Shown here in pieces: positions 63,744-64,000 of a stretch of 64,000 nt of DNA. Numbering within the stretch: the first letter of the stretch is position 1; each line of letters starts with the position of its first letter. The notes below the pieces were generated by a model. The model was not told where the DNA came from, did not search any database, and was given only the letters and a program-made list of their open reading frames with translations. This DNA comes from Closterium sp. NIES-65 (Eukaryota; Streptophyta; Zygnematophyceae; Desmidiales; Closteriaceae), in NCBI GenBank assembly GCA_948144175.1, contig CANXME010001453.1, positions 3,720,001-3,784,000 of the forward strand, given 5' to 3'. Position numbers and translations under genes: made by a program.

Positions 63744-64000
63744 GCAAGACAAAATTTGATTGTCACTAAAAGTGTGAAAATCCATTTTGTCATGATGCAG
63801 ACATCTTTTCCAAAATGATACCAGACTGACAATCTCTCTATGCTCAGAACCGTTCATATTCAGGCCTAGAGAAGGGTGACGCCTAGTGTTCGGAAGGATC
63901 AGAAACACAGCATACAAACGTTTGTTATGGGGTTGCTTCGCGGGCTCTACAAAAAAGTGAACAACTGAGAATGGAGGTGCTGAATTCATCGAGCCAGGCA
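63744..64000. other. Host DNA, no gene seen
   Basis: AT-richer flank of the gypsy element. No domain, splice-consistent exon or repeat was found. Confidence 0.4.

Overview
This is eukaryotic nuclear DNA made almost entirely of transposable elements nested in one another. Spliceable GT-AG introns of about 200 bp, a DUF642 (plant-type cell-wall) gene, Ty1/copia elements with a glycine-rich Gag, a Ty3/gypsy chromovirus and a hAT transposon point to the green-plant lineage. A streptophyte alga or early-diverging plant is my best guess; the species cannot be told from this window. Only about 8.8 kb of the 64 kb is ordinary host DNA: 1-5528, 35757-38786 and 63739-64000.

Layout. Host block 1 (1-5528) carries a two-exon gene of unknown function (760-1681, +) and, convergent to it, a DUF642 gene (2546-3868, -). 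Copia-A (5529-35756, +) follows, with 400-bp LTRs and TTCAG target duplications. Copia-B (7161-18262) sits in its gag, and Copia-D (8787-16190) sits in the gag of Copia-B. A hAT DNA transposon (22745-35406) sits in the 3' LTR of Copia-A. The hAT itself carries Copia-C (23624-30862, -) in a transposase exon and a small TRIM-like element (32311-33623) in a transposase intron.

Host block 2 (35757-38786) carries a multi-exon gene of unknown function (36499-37827, -) and palindrome-bearing minisatellites. A Ty3/gypsy chromovirus (38787-63738, -) follows, with 332-bp LTRs and GTTCT target duplications. It is split by Copia-E (39634-46881, +), Copia-F (47832-55043, -), Copia-G (56376-61170, -) and a probable solo LTR (61748-61884). 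Host block 3 (63739-64000) shows no gene.

Almost every element boundary is fixed by matching target-site duplications, so the insertion order can be read directly. Several insertions look very young: by eye the two LTRs are identical in Copia-F, Copia-G and the TRIM, and differ at one site in Copia-A. Copia-F looks whole; the others are fossils.

The most notable signals lie inside the copia group. There is a conserved 5' leader made of a near-perfect hairpin pair and a long GC-rich tandem array. A hairpin with the same CCGA loop also occurs in the unrelated-looking TRIM. Gag carries a zinc knuckle with a stretched first loop (C-X13-C-X3-H-X4-C). A short motif, QLREWY/F, occurs both in front of that knuckle and again between integrase and reverse transcriptase.
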